From: Solibacillus isronensis
GTDB lineage: Bacteria; Bacillota; Bacilli; Bacillales_A; Planococcaceae
NCBI RefSeq assembly: GCF_023715405.1
Contig: NZ_JAMBOC010000001.1
Coordinates: 186,001-250,000 of the forward strand
Length of the DNA: 64,000 bases
Direction: 5' to 3'
The notes beneath the pieces were generated by a model, which was not told where the DNA came from, made no database searches, and worked only from the letters and a program-made list of their open reading frames with translations. The position numbers and the translations under genes were made by a program. This document shows, one piece after another, positions 9,073 through 17,732 of this stretch (position 1 is its first letter; each line of letters opens with the position of its first letter).

Positions 9073-9077
9073 TTATC

Positions 9078-9115
9078 AAAGTGAAGCCTTGAGTTAATGA
9101 GGACTTCACTTTTTT
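9078..9115 (+). terminator. Terminator of the rph-rdgB-ysnB group
   Basis: AAAGTGAAG (9078-9086) pairs with CTTCACTTT (9104-9112) within a run of six T. Confidence 0.8.
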
Positions 9116-9178
9116 GATGCAGAATTGAGAGAACAAAAAATTATTTTAGTTAAATAATAATTTTATTGAATTTGTTTG

Positions 9179-9207
9179 TTGACTTTAAATATAATATACC
9201 ATATAAT
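9179..9207 (+). promoter_or_regulatory. Promoter of tRNA-Arg
   Basis: TTGACT (9179-9184) and a perfect TATAAT (9202-9207) are spaced by 17 bases, 38 bases before the tRNA. Confidence 0.8.
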
Positions 9208-9244
9208 AAAAATTGTCTTTATTACCAATTGGTTTAAAGAAATT

Positions 9245-9318
<74 letters not shown>

Positions 9319-9422
9319 TACAGTGATTTTGAGAAAACTCAATAGTATAAACGATTTGACTAGTGTGGGTATAACTAGCGGGATTCTAACCGTTAAAAAT
9401 TCACCAAAAAATTGTTGCAAAA

Positions 9423-9453
9423 AACCTTCAATTATAATAATTGGAGGTTTTTT
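9423..9453 (+). terminator. Terminator downstream of tRNA-Arg
   Basis: AACCTTCAATTA (9423-9434) pairs with TAATTGGAGGTT (9438-9449) and is followed by T residues. Confidence 0.75.
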
Positions 9454-9456
9454 GTT

Positions 9457-9663
9457 TTGATTAAGAAAAAAGGTGTTTTTGACGTTACAGTATCTACTGA
9501 AATACAAAACCGAAAAAAGAAACAATTGCAAAAGGAATGGAAGTTGGAAAAGCACTTGAAGAATGAAATGTTAATAAAAAAGAAAGCGTCGAGAGCTTGG
9601 AATCGTTTTTAAAATCGGAGTATGATTCTAATGACAAAATTAGAGATGCAATTGCACAACTAT
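9457..9663 (+). pseudogene. Decayed phage-type gene fragment
   Basis: A short frame starts at TTG 9457 (IKKKGVFDVTVSTEIQ) and is followed in shifted frames by lysine- and glutamate-rich stretches such as TIAKGMEVGKALEE and then ESVESLESFLKSEYDSND, ending before 9665. The pieces read like one small charged protein broken by at least two frameshifts. I cannot name its family. It lies just before a broken RinA-type phage regulator, so it is probably part of the same prophage remnant. Confidence 0.4.
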
Positions 9664-9686
9664 AATCCTCATTAGTAGAGGGCAAA

Positions 9687-10107
9687 ATGAATAAACTGTC
9701 ACCAGGGCAAAATAAAACCATCGAAGAAATTTGGATTTATCATAACGAAAAGTAAACGTATTCTACACTTTCGTGAATTGGTATTGATAAATCCATACCA
9801 TGAAGCAGATGGCAATATTGGCGGAGGTAAAATTAATAACATTTTTAATCCAACGGAAAGAAAAGCAATAATGTTATATCAGAAGATGAACGGTACCAAC
9901 ATTTAAAGAAAACCATTGATGCCATTGAAGGATTATATAAAGAATTAGACGATGATCTAAAAAACATTGTTCTATTCGCTATGGGGATAAAGAAGGATGC
10001 TATGAATGGGAAGATGATGCAGATAAATTATACATGCGCGAAATAAAGTATTATGTAAGCGCAATGTGTTGATTGACAAGACAGCAGAGAGGATGGGGCG
10101 GTTGTGA
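9687..10107 (+). pseudogene. RinA-family phage transcriptional regulator, frameshifted
   Basis: RinA-type proteins activate late genes in phages of Gram-positive bacteria. Pieces in correct order are spread over shifting frames: MNKLSPGQNKTIEEIWIYHN, then HFRELVLINPYHEADGNIGG with NPTERKAIML, then KKTIDAIEGLYKELDDDLKN, GCYEWEDDADKLYM and the final KRNVLIDKTAERMG. The N-terminal IE.....YH, the central GGG...NPTE and the C-terminal helix-turn-helix region correspond to the family. At least three frameshifts separate the pieces, so it cannot make the protein. The last frame ends at TGA 10105-10107, overlapping the start of the next small gene. Confidence 0.65.
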
Positions 10108-10247
10108 AGATTGAAATTGGTGGTGTAAGTTTTGGTATGGTGCTTGCTATCATTATTTCATGGAGCGTTAATAAATCTGTAGTGTGGGCGATAATACATG
10201 GTTTGTTCGGTTGGCTCTATGTCATTTACTATGTACTTACAATGTGA
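10104..10247 (+). CDS. Small membrane protein, phage-associated, 47 residues
   Basis: This is a very small protein with two hydrophobic stretches (FGMVLAIIISW and AIIHGLFGWLYVIYYVL) and a short polar link, so it is probably a membrane protein. The start is a GTG at 10104 with GGATGGGG upstream, and it overlaps the stop of the broken RinA-type gene by a GTGA junction, which suggests translational coupling in the ancestral phage. I recall similar tiny proteins beside phage and host regulatory genes, but assign no function. Confidence 0.6.
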   Translation: MKIEIGGVSFGMVLAIIISWSVNKSVVWAIIHGLFGWLYVIYYVLTM

Positions 10248-10631
10248 ACTTCACATAAAAACCGTGGAAATTGATAACATACCCATAATTTAAACATACA
10301 AATTATCATAACCTGTCGAGTTCAAACAGACTATTAGTTGACCATGTGTGATGATGAATAGTGGAAGTTGTTAAGGCAGCGATTAGATGACTTTGGCATG
10401 TTGCTGGAGTCATCTTTTTCATTGTCTATTGCTTTATCGTGTGGGAGTTTATCGTTGCAATCAGCCTCCAATTGTTATAATTAAAGTTTTTTTGTTTTAA
10501 TGAATACTCCCATGAAATAGGTCGACCAATTTCATGGCTGACCTATTTTATTTTAACGGACTGTGATTAGTAGCGGATATATTAATTAGTTCCGGAGAAA
10601 AAATGTATTTATAAATAAGGGGCATGACATT
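10248..10631. other. Intergenic remnant without a gene
   Basis: I see no coding region of note. It holds a hairpin GATGACT/AGTCATC (10386-10414) followed by five T, and an inverted repeat AAATAGGTC/GACCTATTT (10515-10523 with 10540-10548) before a T-rich stretch, which could end the convergent gene on the other strand. A copy of the sequence CAATTGGAGG next to AATTATAA, present in the 9423 hairpin, recurs inverted near 10466-10487. It is probably decayed prophage sequence. Confidence 0.5.
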
Positions 10632-11132
10632 TTATTTCAATTCTATATTTTCTATATACAGATCAACATCTTTCATCAATTGTTTAAATAAGATTCTATT
10701 TTTCTTTTTGATATTTATTTTTTTTCTTGCAGACTTTAAAGAAAATTCTTCATGAACAATACAACTTCTGAGGTTCGCCAATAATTTAGTATTATTTTTA
10801 AAAGTTAAGTAATCACCCAATTTCCTCTCTAAATCGAGAATTATATTAATGTCGGACTTATTTTTATATTTACGATTAAAGTAAACTTTATAAATGTCTT
10901 TTAGCAGTTGTTCAGTTAATGAATACAACTCTACTGTGAGCGTTGCATATTTTCGGTCCCTACGGCGTCCATAAAATTCTTCCAACTCATAATCACTCAA
11001 TAGCTCCACCCATTTAAAAGCACCTGATTTATTCGAAGTATTTTTTACAATTTGCTGAAATTCTTTTTCGATTAAACAAAGATCAGCAAATGCATGATCT
11101 TTTAACTTTTTGATTTCTTTCTTTTTACTCAA
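10632..11132 (-). CDS. Orphan HEPN-like protein of unknown function
   Basis: I do not recognise an exact family. The 166-residue protein is rich in lysine and predicted helix, and carries LRSCIVHEE near residue 128, which fits the RX4-6H motif of HEPN ribonucleases and their relatives. The region before it (LTVELYSLTEQLLKDIYKVY) also looks like the first HEPN helix. Start choice: a TTG at 11132 follows GGAGGG with ten bases spacing; another TTG at 11150 precedes that ribosome site. It stands alone at the end of the prophage remnant and is AT-rich, which suggests acquisition. A role in RNA-targeting defence is only a possibility. Confidence 0.6.
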   Translation of the reverse strand: MSKKKEIKKLKDHAFADLCLIEKEFQQIVKNTSNKSGAFKWVELLSDYELEEFYGRRRDRKYATLTVELYSLTEQLLKDIYKVYFNRKYKNKSDINIILDLERKLGDYLTFKNNTKLLANLRSCIVHEEFSLKSARKKINIKKKNRILFKQLMKDVDLYIENIELK

Positions 11133-11442
11133 CCCAAACACTCCCTCCAATAATTGGATTTAATAGCAAAAGGGAAGCTCACTCGCTCCAATACCCCTGT
11201 GCAACAAGTTACCTATTTTTTCTTACCCGAATTTTTAAATTAACCAACTATTTTTTGACACATTCAAATAACGTAAAGGATTTTAGCGGTAATACGAAGG
11301 TTGCTAAATAGACTCAAAAAGATATTGAAGGCGCTTTTTAACGCACCCATTCTATAACAAGATTGTGCAATATCTCGTGAAAAGGTGGTAGAATGTTTTA
11401 TTTAATAGGGAACATGGGAAAACACAATGCATAGGAGGGATC
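11133..11442. other. Intergenic region, no gene seen
   Basis: These 310 AT-rich bases separate the HEPN-like gene from the aldo/keto reductase gene. I see no convincing open frame, tRNA fragment or attachment-site repeat. The only clear signal is AGGAGGG at the right end, the ribosome site of the next gene. Confidence 0.5.
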
Positions 11443-12522
11443 ATGATGGATTATAATTTATTTGGCAATTCAGATTTGAAAGTTTCTAAATATGCTTTGG
11501 GTACCGTGATGTTCAGTACAAATGGTCTTGAGGAAGCGGGTGCAATGGATCAGACAACCGCAAATTATATGGTGGATTACGCACTGGATCAAGGCATCAA
11601 CCATTTTGATACAGCAAATATGTACGCAAAAGGTGATGCGGAAGTTATTTTTGGCAAAGCGATAAGAGATAAACGCCAGGATATGATCATCAGCAGTAAA
11701 AAAGGATTTCAGCTGATTGATAAACCAACCGATACGGGAGCTTTAATCAACGTTGATTCATCGATAGATGCGCTATTAAAAAGACTAGGTACAGACTATA
11801 TTGATCTCTATTATGTACATTGTTGGGACGGCCAAGTAGCGGTTAGTGAAACGGTCCAAGAGATGAATGATTTAATTAAAAAAGGGAAAATTCGTCATTG
11901 GGGAGTATCCGATTACAACGGCTGGGCACTTGCGAAGACACATACATGGGCAGTAGAAAATAATATGATACCGCCAATTGCACAACAAATCTATTACACA
12001 CCGGAATCTCGTGAAGCAGAGTACGAAATTTTGCCGGCCGGTAAAGAATTGGGCATTGCTAATAGTATTAGATCGCCACTTGGTGAGGGGCTGCTTACTG
12101 GTAAATTTACAAGAAACAAAATGTTCGAACCAGGTACAAGACAAGAGAATGGCTGGCCGGAAACATATATTAAAAATCCGGATTTGTTTTATAATCTAAT
12201 CGATTTATTGCAAGATGTTGCGTCTAAACATAAAGCGACAGTAGCGCAAGTTGTTCTTGCATGGTTACGTGATCGACCGAATGTAGATTCAATTATCTTG
12301 TCTGCAAGAACTAAAGAACAATTGCATGAGAATATTGCATCCTATAATTTAAAATTAACAAACGAAGATATCTCACAAATTAATAACTTAACAGCACTGG
12401 AACCTATTTATCCATTATGGCACCGCGCTATGAATACAGTGGATAGAGCTTCAAATGCAGAAAAGGTCTATTTGGACGAATACATTAAGTTGATGGATAG
12501 AAAAAATCAGACTGGATTATAA
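11443..12522 (+). CDS. Aldo/keto reductase
   Basis: This is an NADPH-dependent oxidoreductase of the AKR superfamily, close in pattern to the YghZ/Kv-beta-like group. The catalytic tetrad is visible as Asp56 and Tyr61 (HFDTANMYAKG), Lys86 (ISSKKG) and His near residue 127 (YYVHCWD). The nucleotide-site signatures GKIRHWGVSDYNGW, IRSPLGEGLLTGKF and ARTKEQLHENI follow. The length of 359 residues is normal. AGGAGGG precedes the double ATG. It lies before a sulfonate-type operon but has no visible link to it, because a new promoter follows. The substrate is unknown. Confidence 0.88.
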   Translation: MMDYNLFGNSDLKVSKYALGTVMFSTNGLEEAGAMDQTTANYMVDYALDQGINHFDTANMYAKGDAEVIFGKAIRDKRQDMIISSKKGFQLIDKPTDTGALINVDSSIDALLKRLGTDYIDLYYVHCWDGQVAVSETVQEMNDLIKKGKIRHWGVSDYNGWALAKTHTWAVENNMIPPIAQQIYYTPESREAEYEILPAGKELGIANSIRSPLGEGLLTGKFTRNKMFEPGTRQENGWPETYIKNPDLFYNLIDLLQDVASKHKATVAQVVLAWLRDRPNVDSIILSARTKEQLHENIASYNLKLTNEDISQINNLTALEPIYPLWHRAMNTVDRASNAEKVYLDEYIKLMDRKNQTGL

Positions 12523-12575
12523 TTAATGGACTCCAAGCATAGCGTAAAAAAATCTGATAATTCCAATAAAACTAG

Positions 12576-12604
12576 TTGACATTTAAATTAGTTTTATTTA
12601 TTAT
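12576..12604 (+). promoter_or_regulatory. Promoter upstream of the first organosulfur operon
   Basis: TTGACA (12576-12581), 17 bases, TATTAT (12599-12604). A terminator hairpin at 12647-12677 lies between this promoter and the ABC operon, so the short leader may be an attenuator or a separate short transcript. Confidence 0.65.
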
Positions 12605-12646
12605 TAATTTCAATATATGGCTTAGCAAGCTCACTAGATATACTAG

Positions 12647-12682
12647 AGGCTCCCTTATCTAATTGATAAGGGAGCCTTTTGT
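12647..12682 (+). terminator. Hairpin terminator, possible attenuator before the ABC operon
   Basis: AGGCTCCCTTATC (12647-12659) pairs perfectly with GATAAGGGAGCCT (12665-12677), followed by TTTT. It may end aldo/keto reductase transcription, or attenuate transcripts from the promoter at 12576. Confidence 0.8.
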
Positions 12683-12790
12683 TTTAACTGAAAGGGGGAT
12701 TTACTAATTGTGAGTGGACGATTCATATAAAAAATTTTTTACAATAAACATACTATTTTAATTGGAATTGTATGATAAGGAGTGTGAACA

Positions 12791-13591
12791 ATGGAAAAAA
12801 TCAAATTTGAACAAGTCTCCAAAAACTTCTTAGTCCGAGATGAAAACAAAAAAGGGGCTCAACGTGAATTTACCGCTATTCAAGGTATTGACTTCTCAGT
12901 AAAGGAGGGTGAATTCATTACTTTAGTAGGGCCGAGTGGATGTGGGAAATCTACATTACTCGATTTGCTGACAGGTTTAACGAAGCCGACAAAAGGCAGG
13001 ATTCTTATTGATGGTCGTGAAATAAGCGGACCAGGGCTGGATCGTGGAATTGTCTTTCAACAATATGCATTATTTCCATGGAAAACAGCACGCGGCAACA
13101 TTGAATTTGGTTTAGAAGCGAAAGGAATTCCGAAAAAGGAGTGGCAAGAGAGAACCGATTATTATTTGGACTTAGTAGGCTTGAAAAACTATTCTGATCG
13201 CTATCCGCATGAATTATCAGGGGGAATGAAGCAGCGCGTAGCAATTGCGCGGAGTTTAGCATTCAATCCAGATGTATTATTAATGGATGAGCCATTTGCC
13301 GCATTAGATGCACAAACTCGTGAAACATTACAAACGGAATTATTGCGCATTTGGAAGAAGACAGGTAAGACAATTATTTTTATTACACATGGAATTGATG
13401 AGGCAGTGTACTTAGGAGAACGGGTTGTTGTTCTTTCAGCCAATCCAGGTACTGTCAAAAAGATTATAGATATTCCACTGAACAATCGTTTAGCTGACGC
13501 TGATATTAAATCAAACCAAGCATTCGTAAAAGCGAGGCATGAGGTATGGAGTTTACTGCATGAACCGGAATATCAAGGCGCACACATTTAA
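12791..13591 (+). CDS. ssuB: Sulfonate/taurine-type ABC transporter ATP-binding protein
   Basis: This is the ATPase of an importer of the SsuB/TauB/NrtD family. The 266-residue protein has Walker A GPSGCGKST near residue 51, a Q-loop FQQYALFPWK, the signature LSGGMKQR, Walker B VLLMDEPFAALD and the H-loop FITHGIDEA. The N terminus has a short extra strand with LVRDENKKG. It is followed 15 bases later by its permease, and the operon ends with a flavin monooxygenase. The gene name reflects family only: sulfonates, taurine and other organosulfur compounds are all possible substrates. Confidence 0.85.
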   Translation: MEKIKFEQVSKNFLVRDENKKGAQREFTAIQGIDFSVKEGEFITLVGPSGCGKSTLLDLLTGLTKPTKGRILIDGREISGPGLDRGIVFQQYALFPWKTARGNIEFGLEAKGIPKKEWQERTDYYLDLVGLKNYSDRYPHELSGGMKQRVAIARSLAFNPDVLLMDEPFAALDAQTRETLQTELLRIWKKTGKTIIFITHGIDEAVYLGERVVVLSANPGTVKKIIDIPLNNRLADADIKSNQAFVKARHEVWSLLHEPEYQGAHI

Positions 13592-13606
13592 GAAGGGGGT
13601 TTTTAG

Positions 13607-14428
13607 ATGGTAACACTAAATAAACCGACGCAAATCGAAGAAACGAGTAAACGACCTAGGACTTCCGGTAAATCACTTTCAATCATGTTGAAAGTCTTTA
13701 AGAAATCAATCGTACTTATTTTGTTTGTATTATTCTGGGAGCTTGCCCCACAGTTAGGTTTTGTCGATAGGACGTTTCTGCCGCCATTTTCCGCGGTTAT
13801 TCATGCATGGTGGGACCTACTTATAACAGGGGAAATATGGAGACATTTTGAGGCGAGTATTTTACGTTCACTTTTTGGCTTTGCTTTAGCATTAGTCGTA
13901 GCGATACCATTAGGTCTGCTAATTGGATGGTATCCGTTAGCAAGAGAGTTACTAACACCAATCTTGGAGCTATTCCGTAACACAGCAGCATTAGCGCTGT
14001 TACCTGTATTTATTTTACTGTTAGGGATTGGTGAAGTTTCTAAAATATCAATTGTCTTTTATGCATGTACTTGGCCCGTTTTATTAAATACTATATCTGC
14101 TGTAAAAAGTGTGGATCCGTTATTAATTAAATCAGCACGTTCAATGAATATTTCTTCGTTTAAATTGTTTTACAAAGTTATTTTACCTGCATCGGTACCG
14201 ACAATTTTTACTGGTATTCGTATGGCAGGGACGGGTGCGATTTTAGTATTAATTGCTGCTGAGATGATTGGTGCAAAAGCGGGGCTAGGTTATTTTATAA
14301 CGTATTCGCAATATAATTTCCTGATTGCTGAAATGTATGCGGGCATTATTACTATTGCATTATTAGGCTTATTGATTAACTATGGCCTTTCCGGTGCAGA
14401 GCGCTACTTCTCGCGATGGAAACAGTAA
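13607..14428 (+). CDS. ssuC: Sulfonate/taurine-type ABC transporter permease
   Basis: This membrane subunit of the importer has about six transmembrane segments after a polar N terminus of about 30 residues. The ATPase-contact loop has the SsuC/TauC form in SAVKSVDPLLIKSARSMNIS, with LPASVPTIFTGIRMAGTGA following. The protein is 273 residues and starts at the ATG at 13607 after AAGGGGG. It lies between the ATPase and the binding-protein genes, in the usual cluster arrangement. Confidence 0.85.
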   Translation: MVTLNKPTQIEETSKRPRTSGKSLSIMLKVFKKSIVLILFVLFWELAPQLGFVDRTFLPPFSAVIHAWWDLLITGEIWRHFEASILRSLFGFALALVVAIPLGLLIGWYPLARELLTPILELFRNTAALALLPVFILLLGIGEVSKISIVFYACTWPVLLNTISAVKSVDPLLIKSARSMNISSFKLFYKVILPASVPTIFTGIRMAGTGAILVLIAAEMIGAKAGLGYFITYSQYNFLIAEMYAGIITIALLGLLINYGLSGAERYFSRWKQ

Positions 14429-14512
14429 GTATTTTATTTTTGATTAAAACCTACTAATTTAATTTGTTTAGTTATGTATATTGTGTTTAAACAGGAAAAG
14501 GGGAATCTTAGC

Positions 14513-15526
14513 ATGAAAAAGATGTGGTTGTTATTAGTCGTATTAAGTGTAAGTCTGGGAGCTTTAACAGCGTGCTCAAATAATGATTCACGTAGTACAG
14601 CAAGCGCAAATGGTCAAGGTCGAGTTATACAATATCAAAGCACTCCAGGAAATGTAATATTCCCTGAATTAGCAGAGGCCCTTGGTTATCTGGGGGATAT
14701 AGAGCTGGAAAAAGTAAGTGATATGGTTGGCGGTCCAGAAAGTATTCAACTAACAGCAACAGGCGAAATAGATTTCGGTTCAGCATTTAACGGTGCCATT
14801 ATTAAATCTTATGCACAAGGTGTAAAGATTAAATCGGTTGTAGGCTCTTACGGTAGTGATGAAAATACATTTATCGGCTATTACACATTGGACGACAGTG
14901 GCATTAAAACAGCGAAAGATTTAATCGGCAAGAAAATCGGAATGAACACATTAGGGGCGCACTCTGAGTTTGCAGTAAAACAATTTTTACGTGATGGCGG
15001 TTTAACAGAAGATGAAATTCAAGAAGTTCAATTAGTCGTTGTACCGGGCGCGAGTGCAGAGCAAATTTTACGGGCTGGTCAAATCGATGTTGTAGCACTT
15101 AGTGGTATTGGGAAAGAACGTGCTTTAGAAAATGGTGGCATTTATCCGGTATTTAAAGATACCGATTTATTTGGTCAATTTACAGCGGGTGAATTCTTTT
15201 TTACTGAAAAGTATATTGAAGAAAATCCGGACACAGTTAAAACATTTGTAGAAGGAGTTTCGAAAGCAATTGAATGGGCTAGAACAACGCCCCGTGAAGA
15301 AGTCATTGCAAAGTTTGAGGAAATTGTTTCGGCACGTGAAGGTAATGAAACGACAGAAAATTTAAAATACTGGCAGAGCACAGGGATTGCTGAAGAAGGT
15401 GGACAAATTGCAGAAAAGGAATTCCAAATCTGGATCGACTGGTTAGTGGAGAATGGTGATTTAAATAAAGGTCAAGTGAAGTTAGAGAATCTATTCACAA
15501 ATGAATACAATCCATATGGCAAATAA
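14513..15526 (+). CDS. ssuA: Sulfonate-type ABC transporter substrate-binding lipoprotein
   Basis: This is the extracellular binding lipoprotein of the importer (337 residues). The signal peptide MKKMWLLLVVLSVSLGAL ends in the lipobox LTAC, with Cys near residue 21. The SsuA/NrtA-type fold is indicated by ESIQLTATGEIDFGSAFNGA, DLIGKKIGMNTLGAHSEFAV and VVPGASAEQILRAGQIDVVA. I start at the ATG at 14513, after AAAAGGGG; an upstream in-frame start at 14474 would put 13 extra residues before the signal peptide. The ligand is not deducible, although the neighbouring monooxygenase suggests an organosulfur compound. Confidence 0.82.
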   Translation: MKKMWLLLVVLSVSLGALTACSNNDSRSTASANGQGRVIQYQSTPGNVIFPELAEALGYLGDIELEKVSDMVGGPESIQLTATGEIDFGSAFNGAIIKSYAQGVKIKSVVGSYGSDENTFIGYYTLDDSGIKTAKDLIGKKIGMNTLGAHSEFAVKQFLRDGGLTEDEIQEVQLVVVPGASAEQILRAGQIDVVALSGIGKERALENGGIYPVFKDTDLFGQFTAGEFFFTEKYIEENPDTVKTFVEGVSKAIEWARTTPREEVIAKFEEIVSAREGNETTENLKYWQSTGIAEEGGQIAEKEFQIWIDWLVENGDLNKGQVKLENLFTNEYNPYGK

Positions 15527-15565
15527 AGCTTTTAACTAAATTCAACGAAAAAGGAGAATATTAAA

Positions 15566-16918
15566 ATGACAAAAAGACAATTAAGTTTAGGTGCGTTTAT
15601 TAATCTGCCGGGTCACCATGTTGCGAGCTGGAGACATCCCGAAACCGAAGTACGTAAAGTAACAGATTTAGCCTATTTAACAGAAATCGCGCAAGTTGCG
15701 GAGCGCGGCAAGTTTGATAATTTATTTTTTGCAGATGTATTTGGTCAACCGATTTTAGAAAATGCACACTCAGGATTGAAGCTGGATCCGGTCGTCATTA
15801 TTTCTGCATTAGCAGCTGTCACGAAAAATATCGGTTTAACAGCAACATTAACAACATCGTATAATGAACCGTTTCATGTAGCACGTAAGTTTGCAGCAAT
15901 TGATCATTTATCAAACGGTCGTGCAGCCTGGAATGTTGTGACTTCAGCCAATGAGCGAGAGGCATTGCTGTTTGGCCGTGATGCACACTTTCAACACGCA
16001 GAACGTTATGAGCGCGCCGATGAATTTGTAGATGTGGTGAAAAAGCTATGGTATTCGATAGACGAAGAGGCATTGGTAATTGATAAGGAAAGTAGTCATT
16101 ATTACAACTTAAATAAAGTGACTGAAATAGATCATGAGGGGAAATTCTTTAAACTAAAAGGAACACTGGATGCGCCGTCCACACCACAAGGCCATCCGGT
16201 AATCGTACAGGCAGGCTCTTCGGAGGCAGGAAAAGAGCTAGCTGCGAAAACAGCTGAAGTTATTTTCACTGCATGGCAAACACTGGAAGATGCACAAGCA
16301 TTTTATAAAGATGTTAAAGGCCGTTTAGCAAAATACGGCCGTAATCCTGAAGATCTTAAAATATTACCAGGGGCTTTCATTGTTGTAGCTGCAACAGAAG
16401 AGGAAGCAATTGCGAAACATCAGCAATTAAATAACTATATTACGCCAGAAGTAGGCTTGGCTTATCTATCCGGTTTTACGGGGGTAGATTTATCGGAGTA
16501 CGACTTTGAAGGGCAAATTCCAGATTTTAATGGCCAGCAAATTGACGGCACGAACCCGAATATTCGAGCGAGTATTGTGAAAGGTATTGTAGAGGCAAAA
16601 GGGTTAACAACTTTGAGAGAATTATACAACAATATTGCAGGGGCTCGCGGGCATCGAGAAATTATCGGGACGCCAACCCAAGTTGCCGATCAGTTGCAGG
16701 AATGGTTTGAAAATGAAGCGGCTGATGGTTTTAATATAATGGCACCAACTTTCCCGCAAGGCTTCAACGACATTGTAGAACTAGTAATTCCAGAACTACA
16801 GCGGCGGGGAATATTTAAGACGGAGTATGCTGGTACGACATTACGTGAAAATCTTGGTTTAAAACGTCCGGTTAATCCATATATACAGCAAAAAGCTCCA
16901 CAAGAAGTTCCACTTTAA
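15566..16918 (+). CDS. FMN-dependent monooxygenase, NtaA/SnaA/DszA family
   Basis: This is a bacterial luciferase-like flavin monooxygenase that uses FMNH2 supplied by a separate reductase. At 450 residues it is the length of the NtaA/SnaA/SoxA(DszA) group, which oxidises nitrilotriacetate, sulfones or related organosulfur compounds. Visible group features are GAFINLPGHHVASWRHP, FDNLFFADVFGQP, TASYNEP-like TTSYNEPFHVARKFA, DHLSNGRAAWNVVTS and PVIVQAGSSEAGKELA. It is the last gene of the ABC operon, so it probably cleaves the imported substrate to give sulfite. No partner flavin reductase is encoded nearby. Confidence 0.85.
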   Translation: MTKRQLSLGAFINLPGHHVASWRHPETEVRKVTDLAYLTEIAQVAERGKFDNLFFADVFGQPILENAHSGLKLDPVVIISALAAVTKNIGLTATLTTSYNEPFHVARKFAAIDHLSNGRAAWNVVTSANEREALLFGRDAHFQHAERYERADEFVDVVKKLWYSIDEEALVIDKESSHYYNLNKVTEIDHEGKFFKLKGTLDAPSTPQGHPVIVQAGSSEAGKELAAKTAEVIFTAWQTLEDAQAFYKDVKGRLAKYGRNPEDLKILPGAFIVVAATEEEAIAKHQQLNNYITPEVGLAYLSGFTGVDLSEYDFEGQIPDFNGQQIDGTNPNIRASIVKGIVEAKGLTTLRELYNNIAGARGHREIIGTPTQVADQLQEWFENEAADGFNIMAPTFPQGFNDIVELVIPELQRRGIFKTEYAGTTLRENLGLKRPVNPYIQQKAPQEVPL

Positions 16919-16962
16919 TCTGTAATTTAGCGTTTCTGACAATTTAAAAGCACTTCAATTTA

Positions 16963-17008
16963 AAAGCACTTCAGTTTCTATTGTACTTAGAATCTGAAGT
17001 GCTTTGTT
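16963..17008 (+). terminator. Terminator of the first organosulfur operon
   Basis: AAAGCACTTCAG (16963-16974) pairs with CTGAAGTGCTTT (16994-17005). The left arm is partly duplicated just upstream, where AATTTAAAAGCACTTCA occurs twice in tandem. Confidence 0.75.
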
Positions 17009-17060
17009 TGTAAGAAATAGATAAACCTGTAGTGCACGATTAGTACAATAATAGAAAATG

Positions 17061-17732
17061 TTAAATTGCCACCAACTCCACACTTTCATTTGCATCAAGA
17101 TACTCGATCATCTCTACCCATGTATCTGGCTTCTCGGGCAATACTGCATAGTACGTCTTTAAAAATGTCGCAATCAGTGATGCATTTAAATCGGTTTGTT
17201 CGTAGTCAGCGGGCATAAAGCATAAATCAAGTCCGCTTACAGCTGTCCCGTCCAACTGCCATGATGGGTGGACGTACGGGAAGTTTAGCCGTTTGTAGCC
17301 TAAATGTGATAACACTTCACGGCGTACAAACGGGTCCATTGGTTTTACTCCACCAAAGCCGTGATCGTCTACACGATACGGATCATAGATTTCTGCAAAC
17401 ATGCCTGCCATTTGCTTGTTGTTTTCCTGTGCCAATGCTTGTAAATCTGCTGCACGTTTTGTTGCTAGGAAACGGCCGACGCCAATACCTTCCCGGCCGA
17501 TAATTGTAAAATCGGTCATGCCAACATTTAAATCTTTATAATAGCGGTACTCTGTTGTCCCAACGACTTCACCTTCATGGACGGCGACAAATACGCGAAT
17601 GCTTGGATCCTCCAGCGGTTCTTTCCATAAATCAAATGCTAATACTTCCTCCGGTGGAAATACCGTTTTTAATAGTTCATACATATCTGCAAACAGTGGA
17701 TCGGTAATCGATGTAATGCGATGATAATCCAT
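17061..17732 (-). CDS. GNAT-family acetyltransferase-like protein
   Basis: This is a 223-residue protein with features of the GNAT N-acyltransferase fold. EGEVVGTTEYRYY forms the central strand and DFTIIGREGIGVGRFLATKR the acetyl-CoA-binding region, although the usual Q/RxxGxG/A loop is degenerate. The ATG at 17732 overlaps the stop of the upstream gene (TAATG) and AAGGAGG lies before it. It is the third gene of a nitrilase-GNAT-GNAT operon. The substrate is unknown. Confidence 0.72.
   Translation of the reverse strand: MDYHRITSITDPLFADMYELLKTVFPPEEVLAFDLWKEPLEDPSIRVFVAVHEGEVVGTTEYRYYKDLNVGMTDFTIIGREGIGVGRFLATKRAADLQALAQENNKQMAGMFAEIYDPYRVDDHGFGGVKPMDPFVRREVLSHLGYKRLNFPYVHPSWQLDGTAVSGLDLCFMPADYEQTDLNASLIATFLKTYYAVLPEKPDTWVEMIEYLDANESVELVAI

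Noticed and set aside
16943-16974. Tandem AATTTAAAAGCACTTCA units as a regulatory repeat
   Set aside because: They are best explained as a slipped duplication of the left arm of the terminator that follows the monooxygenase gene.
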